Below are positions 1 to 11,662 of a DNA stretch of 64,000 nt, in pieces; within the stretch, counting starts at the first letter, position 1; every line of letters starts with the position of its first letter. The stretch is from positions 310,001 to 374,000 of the forward strand of contig WTXG01000019.1 of the NCBI GenBank assembly GCA_022496185.1, written 5' to 3'. The position numbers and the translations under genes were made by a program. This stretch comes from Multifurca ochricompacta (taxonomy: Eukaryota; Basidiomycota; Agaricomycetes; Russulales; Russulaceae). The notes under the pieces are model-generated. The model saw only the letters and a list, made by a program, of their open reading frames with translations. It ran no database searches and was not told the origin of the DNA.

Positions 1-447
1 ATGAAATGCACCTCATTCGTGTCGGCTTGGGTGGTGCCGGTTTACTATTTTGCTTTGGGATCTTCGAGTTTTTTGTATGACCCCCTAGTTTTTTCCTTCA
101 ACTTATTTGTACTTTACCCATGTATTGTGTATGTATGCGTGCTTATCCTATCTTTTATTATCTGCACGGAAGCTGTCAGGAATCATATCCGGGCATCCGG
201 GATGAAGAGTGACGATGATAGATCTCCTTGTCTCTCTCTCTCTCTCTCTCTTTCTCTCCACTCCATCTTTACCTCAACTTCAACCTCACCCTAATCCACA
301 GCCAAGCGCCCCTCCCCGTCTCCTTCTGACAATCACACATCCACGTCTCAACACCCGGTCGGTGGCCATTCCATCGAATAGTTTTTGAATGAATGATTGA
401 ACGGTAGCGGACTGGCCCAAGTCCGTTTTCACCTTCCGGCCATAAGC
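1..447. other. upstream region of the first F-box gene, no gene supported
   Basis: No gene is supported here. An open frame runs from base 1 to 294, but its product is a mixture of hydrophobic runs and a Leu-Ser stretch that merely translates a CT dinucleotide tract at about 230-258. Pyrimidine-rich DNA of this kind is common just upstream of fungal transcription starts, so this is probably promoter and 5' leader of the F-box gene that follows. Confidence 0.5.
230..258. repeat. (CT)n microsatellite
   Basis: A run of about fourteen CT units with one interruption (TTTCTC). It lies roughly 190 bases upstream of the F-box start codon and may be part of a pyrimidine-rich core promoter. Confidence 0.85.
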
Positions 448-2298
448 ATGATCAGTAATTCAACACCATCTCATAGAACCAGCGTCCAGGCATATTGGAA
501 TGCTAAAGCAAGCCCTCGATTCTCACCTTTAGACCGTCTGCCCTCTCGGGCCAGTGTCCAAGAGCTTGCCCTTGCACGTCGTGCGGTTGATGATGAACTC
601 TCCGCTTTGCACATGGTGATGTGCGCCATGCGAACCAGACGGAACCACCTCTCCCTCATCGGAAGACTTCCTTCCGAGATCCTTTCTTTCATCTTCTCCT
701 TTCACGCCGTCAACCAGCCCGTTGCAAGAGATCCGATTTACAATTCTGATGATCCATTCCCGCCAAGCCTGACTCAAGTCGAACTCGGCTGGATCACCGT
801 CACCCACGTCTGTCGTCACTGGAGACAAGTGGCCATCTCAAACCCGAACCTGTGGTGCACTATCGTCTTTGATCTCGGTGCCAAGTGGGCCGAAGAGATG
901 CTAGCACGTTCAAAATCTGCCCTTATCACTTACAGCCGGGACCTTTCATTCCGACCCAGGATACCCAGGACCATCCTTGACGATGAGGCTACTTTGCGCA
1001 CCCATCTCCCACACATTCAACGACTCGTCTTGGATGGCACATCCGACACTCTCGCACCTGCTGTGAGAGCGCTCACCACACCGGCTCCTCATCTCGAGTC
1101 GGTTGAGCTACGGGGGAGTGCCCACCATATTCGCGCGTTCTGTGTCACCCTTCCTTCCAATTTGTTCGCTCACCACGCCCCCAATCTACGACGTGTCACC
1201 TTTGTCGACTGTGCCTTATCCTGGAGCTCATCGTTCTTTCGCGACCTGACACATCTCGAGATTCGTATTCCAGCCGCCATTTCCAGCAGTTCACAACCCG
1301 CCGAACCCACCACTCTGCACATTAATGGCCCGGCGGTGCCTTCGCTCGACCAATTTATTTCCATTCTTGACAGGATGCCCTCTTTGCAAGTTCTCACACT
1401 TGGCAATTGCCTGCCTCACCCAGACTCGACCAGTCGTTTTTTCGTTCCTTTGCGACATATGAGCAGGCTCACCCTCGAAGGCTCGGTATCGGAGAGCGTC
1501 AACGTTTTGGAGCATATCTCCATACCGGGGTCGGCTTCACTGTCCTTGCGCTGTCCCACTCATGATGCCACCCCTGGCGTCCTCAACGATCTCCTTTCTC
1601 TCATATCGACCCATTTCCGGGCTCCGGAGACCCTTTCTCTCCCTCTTTCTACAATCTTCATCAGCACAACAGATTACCCACCGTACCTTTCCATAACCGC
1701 CTGGGACACAGACGCCTCGTCGCATCTACCCGAGTTCACACCGCCTGTGCTGTCCCGGCTACAGCTCAGCTTTAGCTGTAGGCGCGAGGCCCTTCTCCAG
1801 TCGCTTCCCTTGCAAGTGTGTAAAATGCTCCCGCTCAACGACCTGCGCACATTCTCCATCACTCGGAGCTCGGTCGATTGGACCCCTGCAGAGTGGGCGG
1901 ACTTGTCTGACCACTCCCCCAAAGTTACCCATGTACGCGCGTGCCATGGTTGTGCTCCCGCGCTTGCGCGCACTCTGGCAGAATGCACGGTATTCCCCCA
2001 GCTCGCTACCCTTTCTTTACAGGATGTCGACTTTACCGCTCTGCTGTCCTCAGACTCAGATTCGTACTCTCTGCCCTTGCATGTACACCTGCCCGTGTGG
2101 CTACGTGCGCGTCGAAATGCGGGTATACCTGTCCGGCGCGTCGAGATAAGATCATGTACTGTGGAACAAGCCTGGGTAGAGTCGCTCCGCGATGTCGTGC
2201 ATTGTGTCAAGTGGGACGGTGACCGAGGCGGCCACGTCGATTCAGATTCAGATTCAGAGCTACGATCCTCTAGTTTGGGCTCCGATACCAGATGGTAG
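448..2298 (+). CDS. F-box protein with degenerate leucine-rich repeats
   Basis: Single-exon gene of about 616 residues, predicted to be the substrate-recognition subunit of an SCF ubiquitin ligase. The frame is open from 397, but that codon is TTG; the first in-frame ATG is at 448 and is used here. An N-terminal helix with paired basic residues leads into the F-box at about residues 70-135: 'IGRLPSEILSFIF' followed by 'VTHVCRHWRQVAISNPNLW', the usual pattern in mushroom F-box proteins. The remaining ~450 residues are irregular Leu-rich repeats that probably bind the substrate. The C-terminus is acidic, with Asp-Ser repeats encoded by GATTCA hexamers at about 2237-2262. The family is greatly expanded in Agaricomycetes, and the target cannot be told from sequence. 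It converges on the transporter gene downstream. Confidence 0.85.
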   Translation: MISNSTPSHRTSVQAYWNAKASPRFSPLDRLPSRASVQELALARRAVDDELSALHMVMCAMRTRRNHLSLIGRLPSEILSFIFSFHAVNQPVARDPIYNSDDPFPPSLTQVELGWITVTHVCRHWRQVAISNPNLWCTIVFDLGAKWAEEMLARSKSALITYSRDLSFRPRIPRTILDDEATLRTHLPHIQRLVLDGTSDTLAPAVRALTTPAPHLESVELRGSAHHIRAFCVTLPSNLFAHHAPNLRRVTFVDCALSWSSSFFRDLTHLEIRIPAAISSSSQPAEPTTLHINGPAVPSLDQFISILDRMPSLQVLTLGNCLPHPDSTSRFFVPLRHMSRLTLEGSVSESVNVLEHISIPGSASLSLRCPTHDATPGVLNDLLSLISTHFRAPETLSLPLSTIFISTTDYPPYLSITAWDTDASSHLPEFTPPVLSRLQLSFSCRREALLQSLPLQVCKMLPLNDLRTFSITRSSVDWTPAEWADLSDHSPKVTHVRACHGCAPALARTLAECTVFPQLATLSLQDVDFTALLSSDSDSYSLPLHVHLPVWLRARRNAGIPVRRVEIRSCTVEQAWVESLRDVVHCVKWDGDRGGHVDSDSDSELRSSSLGSDTRW

Positions 2299-3236
2299 GA
2301 TAGGGAGGGAACACTTGACAGCATTGTGACCTTAGTTTCCAAAGTACTACTACTTACTACTTTTTACTTTACTACTTATACGTGTACTTTGCTATGTCAT
2401 GCTGGCAGATCTATAAATTAAAATAAAATGAAAAAATGAGATCGCCACCTACGCCGCCACTGTAAATGATGAATCATAACGTGTGAGGGGGTGTGGTTAG
2501 CCATTATCTCTCTCTCCGTCCGTCCAAGGAAACTCATGTCAAATGAAAGATTAGATTAGAGTGTTACCTTGGACCCTGGAGCCTTGAACGGGTTCCTAGT
2601 TTTTTTTTTTAATTTTTGCATCATGGCAGAAAGGTACCCGCGGACTACGACCTTCTATTCGTTTTCACTTTAAACACGACACGCTTTCATTACTCACACA
2701 TCCGGCGTGAGCGCAGCCGTTATCTCTTATACATACTCATGTCCAGAAGCCAGAGAGTTAGAACCTCGGAGACGCCGATGTGTACCAAGGTTAGGAAAAA
2801 AAAAATTAAACTTTGCGCGGGACACGGGGCCATTGTAATCATGTCAGGTGGCCCTCAATTTTCGTAATATCTGGGGAAAACTTCAGGCAGACCGTCTAAC
2901 TTTCAGCTTAAAAGAGAACGCAATCGATACAGCCAACTAACCACTCCAGATGCTGCAAGGCCAGATGCTTTCTCATCTACGGTGGAGGTCAATGGACGAG
3001 GCAACACTCGCTTTGCCACAAGCGCGAAAAAAAAAAAAGAGCGATAGGCCGATCTAACGAGGCTTCTGAATCGATTCTTATCTATTGGACGCGTCGCACA
3101 TGAGATGAATCACTGCTTCGCACACACGTGAACATCGTTGAGGAATCGAGAGGCCGCTGAACATGTATATTCCTTGCCCATTGCTGGGTTGTACACAGCT
3201 GGGTCCAGGCGTCTCTTTTTTGCCTTAGGGAGCACC
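2299..3236. other. convergent intergenic region, no gene supported
   Basis: This lies between the 3' ends of the F-box gene and the transporter. It is AT-rich, with homopolymer runs (poly-T near 2600, poly-A near 2797 and 3029). A frame at 2616-2867 has no recognisable domain and contains A-tract-derived lysines. I see only 3' untranslated sequence here. Confidence 0.5.
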
Positions 3237-5518
3237 TTAAACAACGTAGCGGAATCCAGGAGCCTGTCAAGAAAATCGATAAACTCCTCTCTCTACCTTG
3301 AATCATTTTTAGGGAGGGGTTGATTGTACTTACCCTGTCCGCTAACTCGGATGTATCAACCCGTGTGCCAGGGATGTGCTTGCCATACACGCGATCACGG
3401 CGTGCGTTCTCGTAACGGAAGTGGGTCTGCAGCAAGATACAGACCGTGAAGGGGGCGCATTAGATGAAAAGAGCATACCGTGAGAATGCATGCGCATATG
3501 GTTCCGAGGAACAATAGCCCCGAGAGAACTAGAACAAACGGGGTTAGAACGCGCATGATGCGGACACTCTCACAGAAGCAACTTACCTGAAAAGCCTTTA
3601 CTATAGAAGGCACGCGTTAGTCAAACTTGGTTAGGCTTGATACTTTGGGACTACTTCACTGACATATACCGCGGCCCTTCAGTAGCAGGGAAAAGATGCG
3701 ATCCGAGGATACTGCCACACTGGCCAATGGCCATGTAGAGCGGGGTGCCCGTCGCGCGCTTGGTTTCGGAACCCAAGTTGTGGGCGTCTAGATAATAAAC
3801 CTGTCAGAAGGGCGGCCGCCAACCGCGCGCAACGTAGAGCGCTTACACCAGGCAATGACAAGACCGATTGTCGTGTACGTGCCACTGACGATGCAAAACG
3901 TAGCAAAGTATCGCACATGATTATTGTGAACCGTGAGTAGCAGGCTGTGTTAATCTTGCGTCAGCCCATCGAGCAGCTTGTCCCTACCCGAAAGGAACGT
4001 ACATGTACCCGATTCCGCCAACCGCGCTCGTGACCATGATGAAAGGTCCGCGACTGAGAAGGCGGTCGGACGACCAAGACGAAATTGTAATGACAACAGA
4101 TGTCACAGCATAAGGTGGTACGGTGAGTAATTGCGCTCGCGCGTTAGCTGTGGAATGCTGTGAACAGCGATAAGCAATTAGCTATGGAGGAAACCCACTA
4201 TATCCGAACGTTTTGATGATGGTGGGCAAAAAGGCGGAAATGGAAGCAAGCGCGGCGTTTGCTCCGAAATAGATGACGCCGCCCAGATAAATCTAAGAAG
4301 GGACTTCCGTGAGTTCAGTGAGACAGCTTTTCCAAACGAGGAGAACGTGCTCTCCAGTCCTTGAACGCATCGAGGATGTGACCTAGGGGAATATAAACGA
4401 TGCACTCAGAGAAATGAAACAGGTAACTGACCCTTGTTTACATGATACCCAACGTCCCCGCTAGTGTCACAATTGGCACGAATCAAGGCTATCTCCCGCT
4501 CTTCCTCTGTAAAGAAAGTCGTCGTTTCTGGTCGGTTTGGCAGGAAAGTAATCGCGATAAGACCGAGGAGAATGGCTGGAATGCCCTACTGGTGGCTCGA
4601 GTTACCGATGGCAACCTGAATCTGACGAGGATCATACCTCAATGATGAAAAGCAGACGCCAGTTTGCGATTCCAACGTGAACGTGTTGTATACCAAAGGC
4701 TAATAGGCCACCAAAAGCGCCAGCTACAGCAGCAAACCAAACCAATAGGCAAGGCGCAATCCTAGTTCGTGCTTGGTGTAGAATAAGGCTATCGTATAAG
4801 CGTTAGGGATGGGTACTGGACAAGCAACGCTGAAAGGAGCCTACAAAAGTAAAGCGGGATGCCAGGACCAAATCCAGCTTCGAAGACGCCAAGGCCTATT
4901 CGAGCAGCCATGAGCCCAGCTTGATTGTAAGAGGTGGACTACTCGTGAGGTTCCGGAGAATGAGATGAGATTACTTGAGCATTCAAAATGGCAATCGACA
5001 AAGGACTGACCATGAGCGTGGAGCAGATACCCCAGCCAATAGCAGCGCAACCTAACCAAAGGCGAGGGGGGAGGAGTTTGGCAAGGATGGTGGCCGGAAT
5101 TTGACATAGAACCTGGCAAGATTCGACACGTCAGACTGAGAAATATATGGCTTTGGCTCTCAAGGGCTCACATAAGAGAAGAAAAAGACTGAGTTAGTCC
5201 AGTCGAACCTCTTGCCGGTGGGATCGCCACCAAGGACGTCTTTGGCTAAGCCTTGTAAACGAGCGTTACCCAAATTGCTTCTGTCCAATCTGAGTTCCAT
5301 ACGGGTCAGTTCTACTAGATCAGCATACGGTACTCGAAGCACTGACAAGCGAACAGGTACATGAGGCAGGCAATAGGCAGGATACGACGATCCAACTTGC
5401 GAACGAGACGGCGTTCCTCAAGCGATACAGGTCCATCAAGTTTGACCTCTGATTGAATGCTTCCCGATTCATAGGCAACATCGTTGACTTTTAGGTCGCG
5501 TTTCTCGTCGAGAGGCAT
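3237..5518 (-). CDS. MFS transporter, allantoate/nicotinate permease type (Dal5/Tna1, anion:cation symporter family)
   Basis: Multi-exon plasma-membrane permease of the major facilitator superfamily, expected to carry twelve membrane segments and to import a small organic anion with protons. The ATG at 5518 opens a hydrophilic cytoplasmic tail followed by 'LDRRILPIACLMYLFA' (first membrane segment), then 'LDRSNLGNAR', the signature after TM1 in this family. Next come 'KRFDWTNSVFFFSYV' and 'LAKLLPPRLWLG', which match the TM2 region. At the 3' end the frame reads 'ENARRDRVYGKH', then a GTAAGT intron, and resumes after TTGACAG with 'APGFRYVV' and a stop at 3237. 'FRY' just before the stop is typical of Dal5-like proteins. 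Fungi have many paralogues with different substrates (allantoate, nicotinate, biotin, pantothenate), so the substrate is open. Confidence 0.85.
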
Positions 5519-6477
5519 GATTGAAGACTGACGAAACCCGGCGGGGAAGACTATCCGAGTTGAGAAGAAAACAAATAAGTACTATGTCATATTTATATGG
5601 GACAGGGAGGTGCCGGGCCCAGGCTCAATATACGAAGAGTTGCACCGTACGTGGCTTCTTTCATCATCACCTGTTCATCCCGGGGGGGATACGTCGTGGG
5701 AGGAATGTTAGGGAGGAAAGAGGAAGGAACTGTTAACCAATGAACCATGAAAGCTGATGATCACGAGGAAGTGGGGCGGTCACGGTCTCTGATGATGACC
5801 GAGCATCAATATCGATATCGCGTAGGGTAATTTTGTGAGTGAGCGCTGTATAGAAACTCAGGTCAACCCGACTCGGGGTGGGAAGAAGAGAAGATACCTG
5901 CAAATATCTCGAGCATTCGGAATCAATCAGCAAGGGTCGGATCCAATCTAGGACTACGCAACCTATCGCAGTTCATGTTCGGGTTGAAGAATTGCAACTG
6001 ACAGAATATCCGTTCACACTGCGGCGCATCGCCATACACACGTCGTTGTTGCAGTTGTGGCACACGACCATACAAAGTAGATGGGGTGGTAGGGCAATGG
6101 ACATTGCGCTTGACATTGACTCCACCTTTCGACTTCTACATTTTATTACTGCGAGGTTGAATGAGAAGTTTAACTTGATCAGTTTCACACTGATTGCCAC
6201 AGGCTGAATATGAAGCCTAAATAAATGGTCCGGCGGCATGTGATCATTGACCCAGGCCAGGGGAAGGGCAACTCAACTCGGTGTGTGGAATTATAGTATA
6301 GCCCATAGCCCATAGCCAGCCCCGTATTCATGTGCTCTTACTTGAGGGGTCGCAAAAGGTTTACATGGAGCTTCTGTATAAGATAAGTGTATGTACATGA
6401 ATGAATGTAATAGTAATGGTGGACCAAAGCAAGCAAAGTCCTATATGTGGGGGGTATAAACTCGCAAGCAGTCCGTC
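5519..6477. other. intergenic region between transporter promoter and ERG6 3' end
   Basis: This holds the upstream region of the transporter gene and the downstream region of ERG6; both genes read leftward. Small overlapping frames at 5733-5933, 5878-6207 and 5973-6239 lie on both strands and show no family motif. I see no repeat or RNA gene. Confidence 0.5.
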
Positions 6478-7743
6478 CTAAGGTTTTCGCGCAATGACCA
6501 AGTACATAGGCGTGAAAAGCTGAAAACAAAATTAGTCAGAAAACACCCAATCACCGTAGCAGCGACGCACTTTTGTCTGGCCACCCTTAACCAAGGCATC
6601 ACCAGCAATACGTAAGGTCTCCCCGACTTCCCAAGTGCCTTTTGGGACAACGCGGAAAACCTCGAGGACGCGCAAAGCATTATGAGTAACTAATTTACCA
6701 GACCAGCTCATACGCCAGACAGTAAAGTAGTCCCAAGCGGTCTGTGCCTTGGAAATATCACCTTCAAGAGGGTAATACCAGGGCACGGGGTCCGGACGCT
6801 CAGCCAGATCTTCCTCATGCTCGATTAGGAATCCAACAGTTTTAAGAGCCTCTCTAGCCTTAGACAAATGCCGCATTTCAGGGATACCATTACCCAACTC
6901 AATCTCATGGGCCAAGGCCTTGTGCTCTGGAATGGAAGGATCCCACCTATTGGTCATACACCACTCGTAAACACCGAACTAAAATCAGGGTTAGCATCGC
7001 TAGTCACATGTGCCCAACGGTTCAAAACTTACCACACCTCCAGGTTTGAGAACTTTTAGAATCTCGCCATAAACACCTTCCCATGTAGGGGCATGGACAG
7101 TGGCCTCGATAGCGTACACTACATAGCGATTAAGGCCCACTTGTGAACAAAATTGATAATAATAAAAAAGCGGTGGAGACACACCAGCATCAAAGGCGTT
7201 TTCACCAAACTGCTCTGACAGCTTCATGAAGTCGCCTTTGACGAACTGGACTTGATCCTCCAGGCCAGCAGCCTTGGTATATTTGCGGGCGCGACCAATT
7301 TGAAAATCATTGTTATTCAAGCCAATGATGTTAACATCCGAGAAGCGTGCAATCTCTCTAGCTGGACCACCGACGCCGCAGCCGACATCGAGAACGCGCA
7401 TCCCTGGACGAAGGTTCATCTGCGCGCCGAGATAATGCTCATGGCGAGCAAGGGATGCAGCAAAAGCCTCTCCCTTGTAGAAGCGTGAGAAGTGGAAAGA
7501 CTTGGCCCAACCATACTCGTAAAGCTCGGTTGCGCCGTCGTAGTATCCTGCACGGGAGATGGAATAAGCCAATACATAGTGTCTGACATGTCTATGGAAC
7601 AGCACCGTTCACTACGTCGGTATAATTTTCAACGCGGACGTCAGAGTCGACTTGTGCTTCCTTGCTGATGTCTTTTTGCCAGAAGCCGGAGTAATTTTCA
7701 ATGCGCGAGCCGACACGGCCATCTGCGAGTTGGGTAGAAGGCA
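6478..7743 (-). CDS. ERG6: sterol 24-C-methyltransferase
   Basis: Transfers a methyl group from S-adenosylmethionine to C-24 of zymosterol in ergosterol synthesis; in yeast it acts at the ER and lipid droplets. The ATG at 7743 opens '[10 protein letters not shown]'. After an intron the frame resumes with '[13 protein letters not shown]', the sterol-binding start of the domain, then '[12 protein letters not shown]'. The SAM-binding motif I is '[17 protein letters not shown]'. '[16 protein letters not shown]' and '[19 protein letters not shown]' follow. Two introns split the region around 'FDA/YAIEAT'. The last intron is 6520-6570 (51 bases), and the final exon encodes '[13 protein letters not shown]' and a stop at 6478. 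Length (about 345 residues) and motif order match fungal ERG6 throughout, and all expected segments are present. Confidence 0.96.
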
Positions 7744-8058
7744 TTAGAGTTTTGAGGAGGAGTTGAGGGTATATTTATTTAATTGGGCAGGGTTTATAAT
7801 GAAAGACGAGGGTAAGACGAGAGAAGGTGAAAGGCGAAATTCGTCTCGTGTTGTCTTTATTTTTATTTATTTAAAAAAAAAATCGGCCCACTCTAACGAC
7901 GCCACATTTCTCACAGCGCTCGTCTCGTTAAATTTTACTCATAAACGGACCTCGAAGAAGAGAAAGAGGAAGAAAAGCGAACTGGGACATCAGTATTTCA
8001 TTCATGACTTCATGGCTAATCAACACCGCACCCACACATCACTGGACGAAATTCACAA
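7744..8058. other. ERG6 upstream region
   Basis: A short spacer between the ERG6 start and the RAD52 stop. It contains an A-rich run near 7872. A plus-strand frame at 7763-8155 overlaps the last RAD52 exon on the other strand and looks like a shadow. This is presumably the ERG6 promoter; I recognise no sterol-response element. Confidence 0.5.
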
Positions 8059-9788
8059 TCAACGCTTTATACGCTTGGCATCTGCACCTTCATCAATCCG
8101 TAGATCACTGAGGGGTTCACGCCTCCCATTATTCACACCCAGGCGGTGCTGCTGATGCACTGAACCCATGCTCGTAGATTGCGGACGGGATGACCTGGGT
8201 TTTCTCAGCCGTCAGTCATGCAAAAAAAAAGAAAAAAAGAAAACGTACCACGTGGTGTCAGCGGGTCGCTTGACTCCCGTGGCGGTCAGGGAGACTGTTG
8301 AAGCTCGTATTGCTTGACCAAGGGTTGACATTGGCCGGTCGAATGGAGCCGCAAGGCGCGGTTATCGTGGGTAGACAACTGTGACCTCGTCAATTGAGCA
8401 AGATAATGAGAATTCTTCAGGACGGCAACTTCACCGTAGCTGTAGCAAATTGGAGGCGGGTGCCGCTTCGTGAAGGTTCATTCTTCAAGAAAATTTTATC
8501 TGCGTCGCAAATTCCATCCTGCATTCTGCTCTTAGCGGCATTCGGGGCATAATAGCAGGACCCTAGGCCCTCCATGACAGAATCCTCAATAGCAAGGAGT
8601 GCGTCGTTGTCTTCGTCATTGAAGTAGATATCAATGTCAGAGTCTGATGCCTTAAGAGCTGATGGCGTGACTGAGTTCACATTGGGCTGCCTGGGTGGAG
8701 ACGCAGACGTGACCATCTGTTCAGAGTTGGATTGGAGCAACTGCACCTCCGGGGGTGTCTGAGGGGGGATTATATCGGGATTCCGTGGCTGTGCCTGGGC
8801 TGGGGCAGCTTTCTCTCGTCCATTGAAGTGGGCGGGACCGTCTCCGATGGTGCTCATTCCTATTCTGGAACTCGAAGCTGGACTACGTTCGTCTTCACGT
8901 ATCGCCTGAAGTGCCTTGGTACCTAAAATCGTATTACGAAGAGGGCTGGGCTTTGAATTGGCCGAGCGCATTTGAGGTGGAATGGCGGGGAAAAGTTTCG
9001 CGTCTTCCAGTGGCCGGGTGGCTATATTCGATGCAATTTCATGCGCGTCGACAGCAGAGGGTGGCGCATTATCAGATTTTTCTCGGCGGTGTAGGTCAGA
9101 CTCGTCAAATTTTGGCTAGATGCGAAAACACATGAGAAGTTAAGAAAGTGGTGAACCTATGCGCGCCTCTGGTGGCATTCTTCCATCTGACGGTACTTAC
9201 AAGTTGGGGCTTGATCTTTACAATTTCTTGTGTAAACAACTTTTCGTACAGGCAAAGCCCAAGAAGATTTCCAAAATTACGGAGAGCGCGCTTAACGCCA
9301 TCAGTGACGGCCTCTTTCTTCGCCTGTAGGCACAACACAATTAACAAGGTGCCTCCCACAACTGGACAACACACCTTGTCCAACGCAGCGCCCTTACTTC
9401 TTATATTCTCCCCACTACCATAACCAATATCCTCGTGGTAGGTTCCGTCCTTAAGCGTGATTTTGACAACAGCGGTGACGCCAACACTGCACTTCCTGGA
9501 CTCAGGGTCTATATCGATGAAATCCGTCTCAATTTTTGTCACGGTTGAGCACCATCCATTATAGCCAAAAACCTCGTTCGCAAGTCCAATTATTTTCCAC
9601 CCTTCCACATACGTGAGCTTTGGTCCTCCACCAGGAGCGGGTCGTTGGGATACGTATTCTGGACCAAGACGTCTATTGAGCTTTGCTTGTATAATAGATG
9701 TTTCAGAGGTATCGGATGATCCAGGATCAAGGATTGAAGGCTCGTCAAGAAAGGTACCGATACCCGGGGTGTGCACATCGGAGAACAT
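8059..9788 (-). CDS. RAD52: RAD52 recombination mediator
   Basis: Homologous-recombination protein that loads Rad51 on RPA-coated single-stranded DNA and anneals complementary strands in the nucleus. The ATG is at 9788. The conserved N-terminal DNA-binding and ring-forming domain begins near residue 33: 'LNRRLGPEYVSQRPAPGGG', 'LTYVEGWKIIGLANEVFGYN', then 'GYGSGEN', 'KGAALDKA' (split by an intron) and 'KEAVTDGVKRALRNFGNLLG'. The second half is Pro/Ser-rich and disordered, as in other fungi. By following splice signals I extend the C-terminus past an apparent stop at 8417, through a GTGAAG intron to 'KRPADTT', then a GTACGT intron, ending in 'DAKRIKR' with a stop at 8059. A basic tail of this kind is normal for Rad52. 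The far C-terminal exon joins are inferred. Confidence 0.93.
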
Positions 9789-11662
9789 GATATCACTGTC
9801 TTATTCGGATGTGATCCCTGTAAAATGCAACTCAAAAAGAAAAAGATGGGGGATCAAAAGATGCAATTATTGTGAAAGGGAATCCAGCCTGTGTTGTCAA
9901 TTTATAAGTTGGTACTGACTCGGTCGACTCGCCCCTATTTACGGTTTCGTGTGATGTGGTGTTGCGGACGACGGAGTCAAACGCGTTAAATCACGTGAAC
10001 GGTCACGTGACTCGTGCTCTATGCTGCCTAAGGTTGTGGAAAATATTCGAGGCCAGTGATGGCATTTTACCGTAAAAAATTCCATGTGATACTTTCACGT
10101 GAATATTAATATTGAGGTTTTCAGCAGGTAGGATGTTTCCTTTCACATATTCCGGGATATTTTCCATGGCTTGACAAGAACAGAGTGTCGCTCGTATATG
10201 CTCATATTTTACAGTCACGTGAGCACGTGACCTGGTAAATTACTACCCCCCATAGCGGCCCAGTATTACTAGTAAATTACTGGTAAATAATCGGTAAAGG
10301 AGTACCTATTTTTTACGCAACCCTAATGCCGCCAGCTACTGAAGGATCTACGGATTCATATCACTCATTTGCAACGACGGGCGCAAAGTCACATCAAAAC
10401 CAGGATGACGGTTCATTCCTCACACGACGCGTTCTGTGACACATCTCCCGTGTCAGTCTTCTTTCGTAGCTTGAGTGGGAGGTTTCAGGGGGTAATACTT
10501 GAAGCGGATCACCTTGATATTTCTGAGGGCAGTCTGGACGGTCTGATTGTTCTCGATACCACGAAAAAGAAAATCGGAAACAACGAGGATTCGTAGTACG
10601 GTGCCGGAGGTGCACCAAGCGATCTGATGTGAGTGGAGTGGTCTCTCCCAAAAAGTCTCGGGGCTATTCCAGCTCGGGGTCAGCCTCCTATTCTCACACC
10701 GTTCAATCCTGGAATACTGTGCTACGTTCCAGGTCGCTTTCCAGACTAGGCTGACGGCTCTCTGAATGGGCATCTAATTCCATCTCGTCCACGAAGAAGG
10801 AACCGCGTCGTTCCTCTGAACCTTCGCACCAGGAATAGCACCCACTGCTGGTGCTTGATGAAGTCTCCTAAGAAGAACATAATGAAATCGTGTATTCAAA
10901 ACATGGGGCCCTCTTGTGGCCATTTTCTGCGTTAGGGTGACACACCAAGGTGCATATGGCCCAACGAGATGAGCACGACTCCCCCTACTTGTGGCAGTGA
11001 CATCACAGGCGCAAAAGGCAGGCGGGGTATGCTGATGGGCGGCTGGGAGGATACGAAGGCGCCGTCACCACTAGATATAGGTATTCTTGGATGGGACACC
11101 CTCTAGCTGAATCTTGTGCTATTAAATCAAAGCCATTTGGCTCATTAAGCCCAGAAGGATGAACCCTGATCCACAGTGCATGTGGAGGCGCTGCGTGATT
11201 GGTGGGCCTACGCTCTGAAGACCAAGGATGCCAAATAGTTTTCATCATAAGGCTGAGAGTAATGCCCAAGCGATCATTGTGTCTGTACGAGGACGCCATG
11301 TCCTGACAATCAGCTGTGGATGTGTGACCCTAACAAAAGGGATAAAGATGCGCACGTGCGATAATTACGTCGCTTCGAACTCAAGTAGATATGTAGATAT
11401 GATCTCCAGCCATCATCGATGCATCATCCGTTATCATACGCGAACACAAGTAGCGGTGATATGTTGGCTTGGCTTTGTATTGTCATTATCCCCAGGTTTC
11501 ATCAAAACAATTGGACGGATGATATGGTGGGTGCCAAGCCAGAAATTCGTTTTAGCTTTTTACCTTGTGCATCAACGCTCAGGATATTCGGTCGACATAC
11601 CCCACCACGGTATCCCATAACAATGTCGAACAAGAAACAAGGTGTGGACAAATTACTGGTAC
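9789..11662. other. 1.9 kb gene-free stretch with repeat-like DNA
   Basis: This lies between the RAD52 start and the 3' end of the G3BP-like gene. I find no supportable gene. Open frames at 10394-10651, 10453-10773, 11003-11299 and 11228-11620 lack recognisable domains and overlap one another on both strands. The left part holds the CACGTG-rich inverted repeat at 9991-10232 and AT-rich GTAAAT/GGTAAA repeats at about 10250-10305. The right part has ordinary base composition and could be a decayed element or a non-coding transcript. Confidence 0.5.
9991..10232. repeat. CACGTG-bounded inverted repeat, possible MITE-like element
   Basis: The left end reads TCACGTGAACGGTCACGTGA then CT (9991-10012). 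The right end, read on the minus strand from 10232, is GGTCACGTGCTCACGTGACT. Each arm carries two CACGTG palindromes and shares TCACGTGACT in inverted orientation, with about 200 bases between. A third TCACGTGA sits inside at 10095. TAAA flanks both sides (about 9987 and 10235), which might be a target-site duplication but is too short to prove it. It has no coding capacity. The alternative is a promoter region with clustered bHLH binding sites upstream of RAD52. Confidence 0.35.

Noticed and set aside
1..294. 97-residue open frame at the left edge
   Set aside because: Mixed hydrophobic product plus a Leu-Ser run that merely translates the CT repeat; no domain and no splice partner.
1674..2342. 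222-residue open frame antisense to the first F-box gene
   Set aside because: Lies wholly over the F-box LRR exon, Ser/Arg-rich with no domain; a composition shadow.
8155..8419. Ending RAD52 at the in-frame stop at 8417
   Set aside because: A GTGAAG donor just before it leads to a long coding-like extension (KRPADTT ... DAKRIKR) with two in-phase introns, so the longer model is preferred.
11228..11620. 130-residue plus-strand frame between RAD52 and the G3BP-like gene
   Set aside because: No domain, no neighbouring exons in phase, and it overlaps other short frames.
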